Position numbers and translations under genes: made by a program. From NCBI GenBank assembly GCA_022448245.1, contig JAKVCO010000006.1, positions 1-64,000 on the forward strand: DNA of 64,000 nucleotides. Direction: 5' to 3'. Below are positions 54,676-64,000 of this stretch, piece by piece. The number at the start of each line of letters is the position of its first letter. Positions within the stretch are counted from its first letter, which is position 1. The notes below the pieces were generated by a model. It made no database searches, was not told where the DNA came from, and was given only the letters and a program-made list of their open reading frames with translations. This DNA comes from Paracoccaceae bacterium (lineage in GTDB: Bacteria; Pseudomonadota; Alphaproteobacteria; Rhodobacterales; Rhodobacteraceae).

Positions 54676-55769
54676 GCATCCACTCCCACGAATGCCCGGA
54701 TGGCGGCCATCACGCGTTCTGTGCCTGCAGTGTCCCCTACCGTGATACGAAGGCCCTCCGGGAAACCATAGCCTTTTACCTTGCGCACAAGGATGCCGGC
54801 GCCCCGCAGTGCAGCCTCACAAGCCACCGCCTCATCCTCGTCCCGGAAACGAGCAAGGACGAAGTTTGCATCGCTCTCATCGCAGGCAATCCCGAGAGAG
54901 GTCAGCTCTTTGCGCATCTCCTCGCGTAACCGCGCGTTATCGGCGATGCATCTCGCGGCGAAGTCCCGATCTTTCATCGCAGCCTCTGCAGCGGCCAACG
55001 CAGGCGCCGACAGATTGAACGGTCCCCGCACACGGTTCAGCACGTCGATGATCTCTTTGCAGGCATAGCCCCAGCCGACGCGCAGGCCACCCAACCCGTA
55101 AAGTTTGGAGAAGGTCCGCGTCATCACGACATTCGCCCGCCCACCAGCAAGGGCGGCGCCTCCGTCGTAGGTATCATCATAACCCCGGGCGTATTCAGCA
55201 TAGGCCCCGTCGATCACGAGGATGACCTCAGCGGGCAGCGCATCCGCCAACCGCTCGATCTCACCCATCGGGATCGTCGTGCCCGTGGGATTGCCAGGGT
55301 TCGTCAGGAACACGAGCTTCGTCTTTTTCGTCACCGCCGCGAGGATCGCATCGACATCAACGCACCGGTCGCTCTCCTTTACGCAGACAGGAACAGCTCC
55401 CGCCGCGCGCGCCAGGATTGGGTACATGGAAAAGCCATGCTCCGTGTGGATCACCTCGTCCCCCACGCCCGCATAGGCTTGGCACAGGAAAGTCAGCACC
55501 TCGTCGGAGCCCACACCGCAGATGATCTGCGCCGGATCGAGACCGTGCACTTCGCCAATCGCGGCCCGCAGGGGCGTGTGATCGACGGACGGGTAAAGGT
55601 GCATTTTCGACGCCGCCTCCGCGAGCGCCTGCTGCGCTGCGGGCGGTGGTCCAACGGGGTTTTCGTTCGAGGACAGCTTCAAAACCTCGCTGACACCCGC
55701 GATATGGCTCTCCCCGCCCACGTAGAGCGAGATATCCATAATTCCTGGCTGTGGCTTTGGTGCGGACAC
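54672..55769 (-). CDS. hisC: Histidinol-phosphate aminotransferase
   Basis: [43 protein letters not shown]. Confidence 0.92.
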   Translation of the reverse strand: MSAPKPQPGIMDISLYVGGESHIAGVSEVLKLSSNENPVGPPPAAQQALAEAASKMHLYPSVDHTPLRAAIGEVHGLDPAQIICGVGSDEVLTFLCQAYAGVGDEVIHTEHGFSMYPILARAAGAVPVCVKESDRCVDVDAILAAVTKKTKLVFLTNPGNPTGTTIPMGEIERLADALPAEVILVIDGAYAEYARGYDDTYDGGAALAGGRANVVMTRTFSKLYGLGGLRVGWGYACKEIIDVLNRVRGPFNLSAPALAAAEAAMKDRDFAARCIADNARLREEMRKELTSLGIACDESDANFVLARFRDEDEAVACEAALRGAGILVRKVKGYGFPEGLRITVGDTAGTERVMAAIRAFVGVDA

Positions 55770-55819
55770 GACATTTTTCCCTTTGCTTGTCGCTCTGTAA
55801 CCCGCTGCGGCGAGCGAGG

Positions 55820-56224
55820 CTAGGGCTCGCGGTCCGAGCCGCCGCCATCGTAGCTCTGACGCGCGCCAAGCACTTGCTCCATATGCGCCACGCCCCATTC
55901 AGCCATGGCCGCCAGTGGGGTCTGAAGCGTCTCTCCAAGAGTGGAAAGGCGGTACGTAACGCGACGCGGAAAACCGCCCAGTTCCTCGCGCAGAATGAGC
56001 CCGTCGCGTTCCAAGCTACGCAATGTCTGAGTCAGCATCTTCTTTGACACATCGGGTATCCGCGTCTGCAGCGCGCTGAAGCGATGCGGCTCCTGACCGA
56101 GCGCGAAGATTACAAGAATGCTCCACTTGTCGCCCACGGGATCGAGGATGTCCCGGATGGGGCAGGCTTCCGGCCTCAGCGGTCCACTTGGGTCCATAGC
56201 GCGTTCCTCACAGGGCTGTGACAT
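55820..56224 (-). CDS. HxlR family transcriptional regulator
   Basis: [57 protein letters not shown]; start uncertain (56224 or 56197). Confidence 0.87.
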   Translation of the reverse strand: MSQPCEERAMDPSGPLRPEACPIRDILDPVGDKWSILVIFALGQEPHRFSALQTRIPDVSKKMLTQTLRSLERDGLILREELGGFPRRVTYRLSTLGETLQTPLAAMAEWGVAHMEQVLGARQSYDGGGSDREP

Positions 56225-56228
56225 CTCC

Positions 56229-56278
56229 TTGGTTACCAAAAAGTGCCTTATTTCCATCGTTAGTCTCTGTTGGTTACC
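56229..56278. promoter_or_regulatory. Direct repeats TTGGTTACC in HxlR-MBL divergent promoter region
   Basis: 56229-56237 and 56270-56278, 41 bp apart. Confidence 0.5.
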
Positions 56279-56311
56279 TAGCAGCACCACATTCAACCCG
56301 AAAGGCAAATC

Positions 56312-57178
56312 ATGCTTCTTCTCGACCGTAGAACCATTCTGCAAGCCGGTGGCGCTGCTCTTCTGACCCCGTCGCTTACTTGGGCCGCAAACAAGCGCGC
56401 TTTGGAAACCTTCACCGCCTCGCCCATGGGCGCCTTCGTGCATTCAACCATGGTCGTGGGCGAAGAGAACGCCCTCGTCATAGATGCGCAGCTGACGCAA
56501 GCGGATGCCACGCTTCTGGCGGACCAGATCGAGACGACAGGCAAACGTCTTGAGACGGTTTTCATCACGCACCTCCATCCCGACCACCTCATGGGCATCG
56601 CTGTCCTCAGCGCGCGGTTCCCGGATGCGTCCTTTGTCGCACATCCCGTTGTCGCAGAAATTCTAGCGCAAGTCGGGCCCGGCATGTTTGACGCATTGAA
56701 GGGCAACCTCGGCTTTGCCGCTGGTGACAGCTGGGTGCTCCCCACCGCCCTCGATGGCGATCTGGAGCTTGAGGGTGAGCGCTTTAAAGTACTTGATCCG
56801 ATGGTGGGTGACACAGCTGCGATCACCCCAATCCACATGCCCCAGTTCAATGCCCTCGTCGCCTCAGATGTCGTCTATTCCGGGCTGGGCCTCTACATCG
56901 CAGAGACGCTTACCGCAGAAGCCTTCGCGGGGTGGCGTGCCTCCCTCGATGCCCTTGAGGCTGTTGGCGCAGAGAAACTGATCGCAGGCCATGAGGGCCC
57001 TGTCCCGATGGAGGGTAGCGCCATCGACTTTACCCGCACGTATCTCGACGGGTGGGAGCAGGCTTTGGCCGAAAGCACTGACCGCGTGTCGCTCGCCTCG
57101 GCGATGGAGCGGATCCTTGGGGCTGACCCTGAAGCGTTTTTCAGCGTCGAGGCACTGAAGGCCGCCTATCCCGAATAG
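56312..57178 (+). CDS. MBL-fold metallohydrolase with Tat-like signal
   Basis: [34 protein letters not shown]. Confidence 0.85.
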   Translation: MLLLDRRTILQAGGAALLTPSLTWAANKRALETFTASPMGAFVHSTMVVGEENALVIDAQLTQADATLLADQIETTGKRLETVFITHLHPDHLMGIAVLSARFPDASFVAHPVVAEILAQVGPGMFDALKGNLGFAAGDSWVLPTALDGDLELEGERFKVLDPMVGDTAAITPIHMPQFNALVASDVVYSGLGLYIAETLTAEAFAGWRASLDALEAVGAEKLIAGHEGPVPMEGSAIDFTRTYLDGWEQALAESTDRVSLASAMERILGADPEAFFSVEALKAAYPE

Positions 57179-57182
57179 GCAA

Positions 57183-57213
57183 AGAAAAAGGGCGGCCCTT
57201 GCAGGCCGCCCTT
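57183..57213 (-). terminator. Intrinsic terminator of rpsD
   Basis: AAGGGCGGCC-CTTGCA-GGCCGCCCTT with T5 on the minus strand. Confidence 0.8.
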
Positions 57214-57236
57214 TCCCGTCTCTCGCTGCAGAAGAC

Positions 57237-57857
57237 TTAGTTCTGCGCGTAGAATTCGATCACGAGGTTCGGTTCCATCATCACCGGGTACGGCACATCG
57301 CCGAGGCCCGGGGTACGGGTGAACGTTGCGGTCATCTTGGAGTGATCCGCTTCGATGTAGTCAGGCACATCACGCTCGGGCAGCTGAACTGCCTCAAGAA
57401 CAACGGCGAGCTGCTTGGAGCGATCACGCACCTCGATCACGTCGCCTTCCTTCACGCGGTAGGACGGGATGTTCACGCGGCGGCCGTTCACCTTCACGTG
57501 GGCGTGGTTCACGAACTGACGTGCAGCAAAGATCGTCGGCACAAACTTGGCGCGGTAGACAACCGCGTCCAGGCGGCGTTCGAGCAGGCCGATGAGGTTC
57601 TCACCGGTGTCGCCCTTCAGACGCTCGGCGTCTGCGTAGATGCGGCGGAACTGCTTCTCGGTCAGGTCACCGTAGTAGCCCTTGAGCTTCTGCTTGGCGC
57701 GCAGCTGCGTGCCGAAGTCAGACATCTTGCCCTTACGGCGCTGACCGTGCTGGCCGGGGCCATATTCACGACGGTTAACTGGGGATTTCGGACGACCCCA
57801 GATGTTTTCGCCCATCCGGCGGTCAATTTTGTACTTGGCAGACGTGCGTTTGGTCAC
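57237..57857 (-). CDS. rpsD: 30S ribosomal protein S4
   Basis: [83 protein letters not shown] start. Confidence 0.96.
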   Translation of the reverse strand: MTKRTSAKYKIDRRMGENIWGRPKSPVNRREYGPGQHGQRRKGKMSDFGTQLRAKQKLKGYYGDLTEKQFRRIYADAERLKGDTGENLIGLLERRLDAVVYRAKFVPTIFAARQFVNHAHVKVNGRRVNIPSYRVKEGDVIEVRDRSKQLAVVLEAVQLPERDVPDYIEADHSKMTATFTRTPGLGDVPYPVMMEPNLVIEFYAQN

Positions 57858-58083
57858 GATCTGATCTCCTTCGTTCGGGTTTCGAAGGGCGTTGTCCTCT
57901 GTCCGTATTTTGCCGAACCGACAGGGCATCCCCTTGCGGGGGCCACCAACACCAATGAGCGCGCCGTATCGTCGCTTCCGCGCCCCGAGTCAACACCTGA
58001 GAAGGCAGCACTGGCACCCGCTCTTAAGGGGACAGAAAGTTTGGGAAAGCGAGCGCCAGACTGGCATTCCTATCGTTGCGTAT

Positions 58084-58096
58084 GTTATAATATAAC
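58084..58096. promoter_or_regulatory. Zur-like box GTTATA-A-TATAAC
   Basis: ATGTTATAATATAACGT matches the core of the Zur consensus GTTATAnTATAAC, 32 nt upstream of a CobW-family gene. Confidence 0.7.
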
Positions 58097-58127
58097 GTCA
58101 ATCACATTAGCCAGGATTTCCCCGCTC

Positions 58128-59345
58128 ATGACAAAAGATCCCCGCCTCCCCGTAACTGTGCTTTCCGGCTTTCTCGGCGCAGGTAAAACCACGCTGCTCA
58201 ACCGTGTGCTGAACAACCGCGAGGGCCGCCGGGTGGCCGTCATCGTCAACGACATGTCCGAGGTGAACATCGATGCCGATCTCGTGCGCGCAGATACCGA
58301 ACTCAGCCGCACCGACGAGACGCTGGTAGAAATGTCAAACGGGTGCATCTGCTGCACGCTGCGCGATGACCTCCTGCAGGAAGTGCGCAAGCTCGCCTCA
58401 GAGGACCGCTTTGACTATCTGCTGATCGAGTCGACCGGCATCTCGGAGCCCCTGCCCGTGGCTGCCACCTTCGATTTCCGCGATGAAGAGGGCGAAAGCC
58501 TTTCGGACGTCTCGCGACTCGACACGATGGTCACCGTCGTGGACGCAGTGAACTTGCTCAATGACTACTCCTCGCACGACTTCCTGTCCGACCGGGGCGA
58601 GAGCCTAGGCGAAGAAGATGACCGGACCCTCGTGAACCTGCTCGTGGAACAGATCGAGTTCGCTGATGTTGTCATCTTGAACAAAGTCGCCGACGCGGGC
58701 CCTGAGAAGACGGACGCAGCTCGCAAGATCATCCGGTCGCTCAACGCCGACGCAAAGATCGTCGAGGCTGACTATTCCGACGTCGCCGCTGACGCGATCC
58801 TCGACACCGGTCTCTTTGATTTCGACAAGGCGCACGAGCACCCGATGTGGGCGAAAGAGCTATATGGCTTTGCCGATCACGTGCCTGAAACGGAAGAATA
58901 TGGGGTCGCCAGCTATGTCTACCGCGCCCGCCAGCCCTTTATCCCTGAGAAGATCCTCGAAGTCCTGAACGGCGATCTGCCCGGCGTGATCCGTGCCAAG
59001 GGCCACTTCTGGATCGCAACGCGTCCCGATTGGGTCGCTGAATTCTCCCTCGCCGGCGCCCTGTCGTCAGTTAAGCCGCTCGGAACGTGGTGGGCGTCGG
59101 TTCCAGAGGACCGTTGGCCCCAGCACGAAAGCATGCGCGGCTACATGCATGAACATTGGCAGGAGCCGTGGGGTGATCGTCGTCAGGAGATTGTCTTCAT
59201 CGGCGCGGGCATTGAATGGGACGCCCTTAAGAAGAAGCTCGATGCTTGCCTCGTTCCAGCCGTGGCTGCCGCTGGTCCAACCGCGCTTCCGCTCGATTAT
59301 CCGGATCCATTCCCGGGCTGGCGTCGTGCGGATGAAGCCGCCTAA
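58128..59345 (+). CDS. CobW-family GTP-binding protein, putative zinc metallochaperone
   Basis: LPVTVLSGFLGAGKTTLLNRVL; NGCICCTLRDDLLQEV (CxCC); SVPEDRWPQHESMRGYMHEHW. Confidence 0.9.
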   Translation: MTKDPRLPVTVLSGFLGAGKTTLLNRVLNNREGRRVAVIVNDMSEVNIDADLVRADTELSRTDETLVEMSNGCICCTLRDDLLQEVRKLASEDRFDYLLIESTGISEPLPVAATFDFRDEEGESLSDVSRLDTMVTVVDAVNLLNDYSSHDFLSDRGESLGEEDDRTLVNLLVEQIEFADVVILNKVADAGPEKTDAARKIIRSLNADAKIVEADYSDVAADAILDTGLFDFDKAHEHPMWAKELYGFADHVPETEEYGVASYVYRARQPFIPEKILEVLNGDLPGVIRAKGHFWIATRPDWVAEFSLAGALSSVKPLGTWWASVPEDRWPQHESMRGYMHEHWQEPWGDRRQEIVFIGAGIEWDALKKKLDACLVPAVAAAGPTALPLDYPDPFPGWRRADEAA

Positions 59346-59354
59346 GCACGCCTG

Positions 59355-60389
59355 TTAGGCTGCGTGGCCCAAGATCGCAGCCTCTGGACGCGACAGCACG
59401 CGGCGCGCATAGGCGCCGTCTGCGGCACCCGGAAGCAAATCTTCCACCTCCGCCATCTGCTGCGCGTCGAGCGCGGCCTGTGCGGGGTGGAAGCTCTCGG
59501 TCTCTAGCCCGTTGGCAAAAACGATCTCGTGCCGCTCGAAGAGCACATGCACATACGTCACCTCGCGCACCATTCGGTCGATCCAGATGGTCTCGCCATT
59601 GATAAGGTCCCGCGCGTGAACGAGAACCTCGTTGCAATTGAATAGGTCCCGCGCCGCGGCACCTTGCACCAGCATGCGATGCTCCGGTGACACCAGAAGT
59701 TCATCATCCGGGCGCCCGACACCAAGCGCGCTCCGGGTCATGCGGATTGGCGCGAGCTCAGGCATCACATGGAGACGGGCCCCCGTGATCCGGCGGCTGC
59801 CAGTCCAAAGAACTTGTTGCAGGCCATTGTCTTTCGTTTGAACGAAATCGCCCGGTTTGAGCGCAACCACATCGACCGCCCCCTCTGCGACGCGGATCTG
59901 AGTGCCCGGCGTGAAGCAAATCATACGTCCTTGGGCGGGTGCGCCCGCCGCATCTGCATCAATGCGCGCTTCCACGATCCAAAGCTCAGCTCCGCTGGGC
60001 GGTACGGCATCCACAAACATTGCTAGGGGGGTACAGCCCGGCGCCTCGACGATCGTGACGACGTAGGCAGCCCGCCCGTCAGTCACGGCAAAGCAATTGT
60101 CCCGCAAGGGGCCAAAACCGCCGACATCCGCCGTCTCGATATCGTCCGAGTGGGAGCGGGCTGCGCCAATGAGCTTGCGAACCCGGTTCGCCGCCCGTTG
60201 GCGCAGCTCCGTCTCCCCGTTTGCCCCGTCCAGTCGCAATAACGCGCCCGGTCCGTCTATACGGACCACTTCACCGTCCCAACGCCAGGTCTTACCCGCT
60301 GCCAGCGCTGTTGGTTTCGCGGCATTTTCGCCGTCTGTTTGCGTCTGCGACCAGGAGATGACGAACGTGCCCCGAAAGCCCGTTTCCAT
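59355..60389 (-). CDS. Hint (hedgehog/intein-like) domain protein
   Basis: CFTPGTQIRVAEGAVDVVALKPGDFVQTKDNGLQQVLWTGSRRI...LLVSPEHRMLVQG. Confidence 0.82.
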   Translation of the reverse strand: METGFRGTFVISWSQTQTDGENAAKPTALAAGKTWRWDGEVVRIDGPGALLRLDGANGETELRQRAANRVRKLIGAARSHSDDIETADVGGFGPLRDNCFAVTDGRAAYVVTIVEAPGCTPLAMFVDAVPPSGAELWIVEARIDADAAGAPAQGRMICFTPGTQIRVAEGAVDVVALKPGDFVQTKDNGLQQVLWTGSRRITGARLHVMPELAPIRMTRSALGVGRPDDELLVSPEHRMLVQGAAARDLFNCNEVLVHARDLINGETIWIDRMVREVTYVHVLFERHEIVFANGLETESFHPAQAALDAQQMAEVEDLLPGAADGAYARRVLSRPEAAILGHAA

Positions 60390-60467
60390 GCCTGATCCAC
60401 CTGCCAAAGAGTGTCTTTTCGCTGTGCAAGCACAATTCGCACTCGTTCTGCAGGGGAAGATAGCAAA

Positions 60468-60520
60468 GGTGATTCGCCGTGTGAATCAAAAAGTGATTCG
60501 CCTGCTGGAAAAAGTGATTC
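60468..60520. repeat. Three GTGATTC direct repeats plus one inverted half-site in a divergent promoter region
   Basis: GTGATTC at 60469-60475, 60493-60499, 60514-60520; GAATCA at 60483-60488. Confidence 0.6.
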
Positions 60521-60668
60521 TCAGACGTGCAGAGGGATGGGAATCGGCCCTCGTCCGGGCGCAAAGCGCACAGGCGACATTTCCGCCACAGGTCGCGGCT
60601 TTTTCAACCCCTGATTGAAAATTAGCCTATGTTTGCCCTAACGTGAAATCACGAAAGGCGGGCACGCT

Positions 60669-62015
60669 GTGGCATCCCAGGACGCGTTACACAAAGTCCG
60701 GCACGACGGAGAACTTCTGCGCCTATGGCAATCCGCCTTTGGTCGCCCTCAAGAACTCGTCGCTCGCCTGACGGCAGCCAGTGCGGTGGCGGCGGGGCTT
60801 TATGCCTACAACAGCACGCCCCTTGCCCCGATCTGGCTGGGTCTCTACCTCGCGGCGCAGGGCCTGTTTGCCGTCGTCCTCTCCCACGCGCTGAGGTCCG
60901 GCAGCCGCGGGGCTGAGATCGCATCCTGGACAGCATTCGTGGTCGCGTCGGCGTCCTTCACGTGGCTGCCCCTTTACCTATTATCTTGTAATGACAAGAC
61001 GTTGGTCTACTCATCAGTGCTAAGTCTTGCGTGCCTTTGTGTCTACAATGTCTGGCGCGAGGAGCCACCCGATTTCGTTCTCTATGTCGATGTGGGAATA
61101 GGGTGGCTCGTCGTCTTTCTGTCCCTCGCGCTCTTCCTGCCGGGGGTTGAGACATTGGCTGAGAAAGCGATCCTCACGCTACTGACCATCATTTTTGCGG
61201 GCTACTACTCAGCGGCACTGATCTCCGCCCAGTTTTACCGGCAACGTTTGCGGGAAGCCTCCGAGCGCGGCATCCAAGCGCAAAAGATGGAGGCCATCGG
61301 TCAGCTTTCAGGCGGCATTGCCCACGATTTCAAGAACATCCTGACCGTCGTTCAGGGCAACCTAGAGCTGCATGACGAGATCACCGACCCAAGCGAACGC
61401 GCCAAGTTGGTGCGCGAAGCCCACGGTGCGAGCCTGCGCGCCACCGGGCTCGTCTCTCGGCTTCTCACCTTTGCCCGCCAAACCCCGCTGGACGCAGAAA
61501 CCATCGCTGTGCCCGAGGTTTTGCAAGAAATCGCAGCACTGAGCCGCCGCACCCTGCCCGAGAGTATCGCCTTTGAGGTCTCCGCCGCCCCAGACGTGCA
61601 CATCAAGGCCGACCGCGATGGCCTGATCTCTGCGCTTCTAAACCTGATCCTGAATGCGAAGGATGCAATGCAGGAGCCTGGTGGACGGATCTCGCTCCAA
61701 TCTCACATCGTTCCCGGCGACGCGGCCCACCCGGACGGCCGCGCCCGCGCGAGCGAAGCTCACTTATGGCTGTGCGTCATCGACAACGGCCCGGGTATCC
61801 CTGCCCACTTGCTTGAGAAAGTCACTGAACCGTTCTTCACCACAAAGGACGTTGGCGATGGTTCAGGTCTCGGGTTGGCCATGGCCTCAAGCTTTGCCCT
61901 TCAGGCAGGCGGCACACTCAAGATCACGTCCAACACGCGCGGCCATGCGCGGGGCACGACAGTCGCACTTCATCTACCGATTATCAGTCAAGGCGCGCGC
62001 GCAGCTCGGTCTTGA
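60669..62015 (+). CDS. Membrane sensor histidine kinase
   Basis: Multiple TM helices, MEAIGQLSGGIAHDFKNILTVVQGNLEL, ATPase motifs VIDNGPGIP and GDGSGLGLAMASSF; GTG start. Confidence 0.9.
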   Translation: MASQDALHKVRHDGELLRLWQSAFGRPQELVARLTAASAVAAGLYAYNSTPLAPIWLGLYLAAQGLFAVVLSHALRSGSRGAEIASWTAFVVASASFTWLPLYLLSCNDKTLVYSSVLSLACLCVYNVWREEPPDFVLYVDVGIGWLVVFLSLALFLPGVETLAEKAILTLLTIIFAGYYSAALISAQFYRQRLREASERGIQAQKMEAIGQLSGGIAHDFKNILTVVQGNLELHDEITDPSERAKLVREAHGASLRATGLVSRLLTFARQTPLDAETIAVPEVLQEIAALSRRTLPESIAFEVSAAPDVHIKADRDGLISALLNLILNAKDAMQEPGGRISLQSHIVPGDAAHPDGRARASEAHLWLCVIDNGPGIPAHLLEKVTEPFFTTKDVGDGSGLGLAMASSFALQAGGTLKITSNTRGHARGTTVALHLPIISQGARAARS

Positions 62016-63471
62016 GGACTTTGCCGTAGTTGTTCTTCGGAAGCGCGTCGACTACGTGGTACTCTTTAGGTGCCTTGAAGCGCGCGATATTGGCGCGGCA
62101 ATGGGCGTCGAGCTCTGCCGGATCAAGCGCGCCCTCGATCGCCACGAAGGCCACCACCGCCTCGCCCCACTCGGGATCCTTGCGCCCCACAACAGCCACC
62201 TCTTTCACAGAAGGGTGTGTAAGGAGCGCTTCCTCCACCTCACGTGGGTAGACATTTGAGCCCCCGGAGATGATGAGGTCCTTCGAGCGATCCACCAGCG
62301 TCACATAGCCATCAGCGTCCATGTGGCCCATGTCACCCGTCCAAAGCCAACCGTTCTTGATCGTCTTCGCCGTGGCCTTGGGGTTCTCCCAATAGCCCAG
62401 CATCACGGTAGAGCCTTCGACGACGATCTCCCCCACCTCGCCGTAGGGCAGTTCAGTTCCCGCCTCATCCACAATCTTCACCCGCACGACCGACTGCGCC
62501 GTGCCCACGGACGCAAGTCGCTCGCACCATCTAGGATGGTCGCGGTCTGCAATATCCGCACGGGACAGGGCGGTGATCGCCATAGGGCACTCCCCTTGGC
62601 CGTAAACCTGCAGGAAGCGTGGCCCGAGGGTGGAGACAGCCTCTTCGATGTCGTTTAGGTACATCGGCCCGCCCGCATAGACGATGGACCGCAACCCCTC
62701 CCCCGTCTCGCCAGAGGCCACTGCATGGTCGATCAGACGTCGTACCATCGTCGGCGCGGCAAACATGTGCACGCTGTCCAGCTCCCGCGCGAGGGCGAAA
62801 ATCTCGGCCGGTTGGAACCCGCCTGACACTGGCACCACGTGGCGCGCGCCTTTGATGACATGCATGAAGTTGTAGATTCCCGCCGCGTGGCTCATGGGGG
62901 CCGCGTAAAGCACAGCATCCTCGGCATGCACCTCATCGACATCTGCAAAATAGCTCAGCGCCATCGCCTCAATGGTGCGTGCGCCCATCATCACGCCTTT
63001 GGGCCGGCCTGTTGTGCCCGAGGTATAAAACAGCCACGTCAGCGCCTCGGGCCCCATAGGCACGGGCGCCTCCAATGGCGCGTGATCGTATAGCTGGGCC
63101 ATCTCGCTCGCGTCGATCTTGGGCTCAAAGTGGAGATCAGCGGCCACATCGTCAGAGACAAAAGCGAGGGAGGCGCCTGAGTTCTCGAGGATCCATTCAG
63201 CCTCCCGCACGTGCAGCTTGCCGTTGATGGGCACTGCCGCCGCACCCGCGAACCAGATCGCGTAGAACGCCTCCAGATATTCCGTTCGATTGGTCATGAA
63301 GATGGCCACGCGGTCGCCGGGCCCAATGCCACGCTGGGCGAGCCAGCCACCAATCGACGCCGCGCGAGACGCGAAGGCAGCATAGGTCGCCACAAGCTCC
63401 GTCCCGCGCATCAACGCGGGCGCTTTCGGGGATCTTAGCGCCGCCCTGATGAGCCATTCTGCTGGGTTCAT
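61984..63471 (-). CDS. Class I adenylate-forming enzyme, acyl-CoA synthetase
   Basis: LFYTSGTTGRPKGVMMG; YGEVGEIVVEGSTVMLGYW; SKDLIISGGSNVYPREVEEAL. Confidence 0.92.
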   Translation of the reverse strand: MNPAEWLIRAALRSPKAPALMRGTELVATYAAFASRAASIGGWLAQRGIGPGDRVAIFMTNRTEYLEAFYAIWFAGAAAVPINGKLHVREAEWILENSGASLAFVSDDVAADLHFEPKIDASEMAQLYDHAPLEAPVPMGPEALTWLFYTSGTTGRPKGVMMGARTIEAMALSYFADVDEVHAEDAVLYAAPMSHAAGIYNFMHVIKGARHVVPVSGGFQPAEIFALARELDSVHMFAAPTMVRRLIDHAVASGETGEGLRSIVYAGGPMYLNDIEEAVSTLGPRFLQVYGQGECPMAITALSRADIADRDHPRWCERLASVGTAQSVVRVKIVDEAGTELPYGEVGEIVVEGSTVMLGYWENPKATAKTIKNGWLWTGDMGHMDADGYVTLVDRSKDLIISGGSNVYPREVEEALLTHPSVKEVAVVGRKDPEWGEAVVAFVAIEGALDPAELDAHCRANIARFKAPKEYHVVDALPKNNYGKVLKTELRARLD

Positions 63472-63550
63472 GACGTCCCTCCTGGCGGGACCATGCCCCT
63501 CTCGCTGCGCGATTTCCAGACTTGACCCGAAGCAGTTGCGCCGTCACCCA

Positions 63551-63982
63551 ATGCACATGACGATTACGACTGGGTCCTACCACTGCGGCGAAACCACATG
63601 GGAATACAGCGGCGCGCCCGTCTGGTCCGGCTATTGCCACTGCGATGATTGCCGACGCAATTGCGATGCGCCTTTGGTGGCGTGGCTGGGCGTGCCTCTC
63701 GAAAGCTTCCGCTGGACGGGATCGGCCCCTGTGACGCGGCTGAGCTGTCCGGGGTGCAAACGCCATTTCTGCGATACCTGCGGCACCCCGCTGGGCTTAG
63801 GGGCAGATCACTACCCGGGCGACATGCATCTCTACGCGGCCTCGCTAGAGGACCCGACGCAGTTCACGCCCGAGTTTCACGTCTTTTGGAGCGCCAAGCT
63901 CCCATGGCTCGCCATGGACGACGATCTGCCGAAATACGACACCTCGCTCGCCGACTCAGCGCCGGAGCTGCGCGAGCGCTAG
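63551..63982 (+). CDS. GFA family (glutathione-dependent formaldehyde-activating-like) zinc protein
   Basis: GSYHCGETTWEYSG...SGYCHCDDCRRNCDAPLVAW; CPGCKRHFCDTCGTPLG. Confidence 0.88.
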   Translation: MHMTITTGSYHCGETTWEYSGAPVWSGYCHCDDCRRNCDAPLVAWLGVPLESFRWTGSAPVTRLSCPGCKRHFCDTCGTPLGLGADHYPGDMHLYAASLEDPTQFTPEFHVFWSAKLPWLAMDDDLPKYDTSLADSAPELRER

Positions 63983-64000
63983 CCGCATTTTGAAAAGCCG

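Overview
This 64-kb window is high-GC chromosomal sequence that looks alphaproteobacterial, most like Rhodobacteraceae/Roseobacter group by gene content and order (judged by eye, no search run). Most of it is housekeeping: fabB-fabI, a DctPQM TRAP transporter, purE-purK, groES-groEL with a CIRCE operator, Mn-dependent pyrophosphatase, ribF, prs, the F1 ATP synthase operon atpHAGDC, clpA, tyrA-hisC and rpsD. The items most worth a second look are: (1) a two-gene MotA/TolQ-like plus MotB/OmpA-like motor pair whose B subunit has a coiled coil of roughly 600 residues with four tandem 28-aa repeats; (2) a TetR-PspA/IM30-YiaAB module with three copies of TGAAC-N3-GTTCA in front of pspA; (3) two pseudogenes missed by the ORF track, a class D beta-lactamase with two in-frame stops and an amine oxidase whose C-terminal segment now lies upstream of its FAD-binding N-terminus; (4) two gene-end hairpins that each enclose a four-tract G-quadruplex motif; (5) an orphan PhnM-like gene coupled to a DMT transporter; (6) a Zur-like box in front of a CobW-family GTPase; (7) a 26-bp perfect inverted repeat related to a second intergenic repeat 49 kb away. 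No rRNA, CRISPR array, IS element or prophage was recognised. No tRNA was recognised by eye, but that should be checked with tRNAscan-SE.
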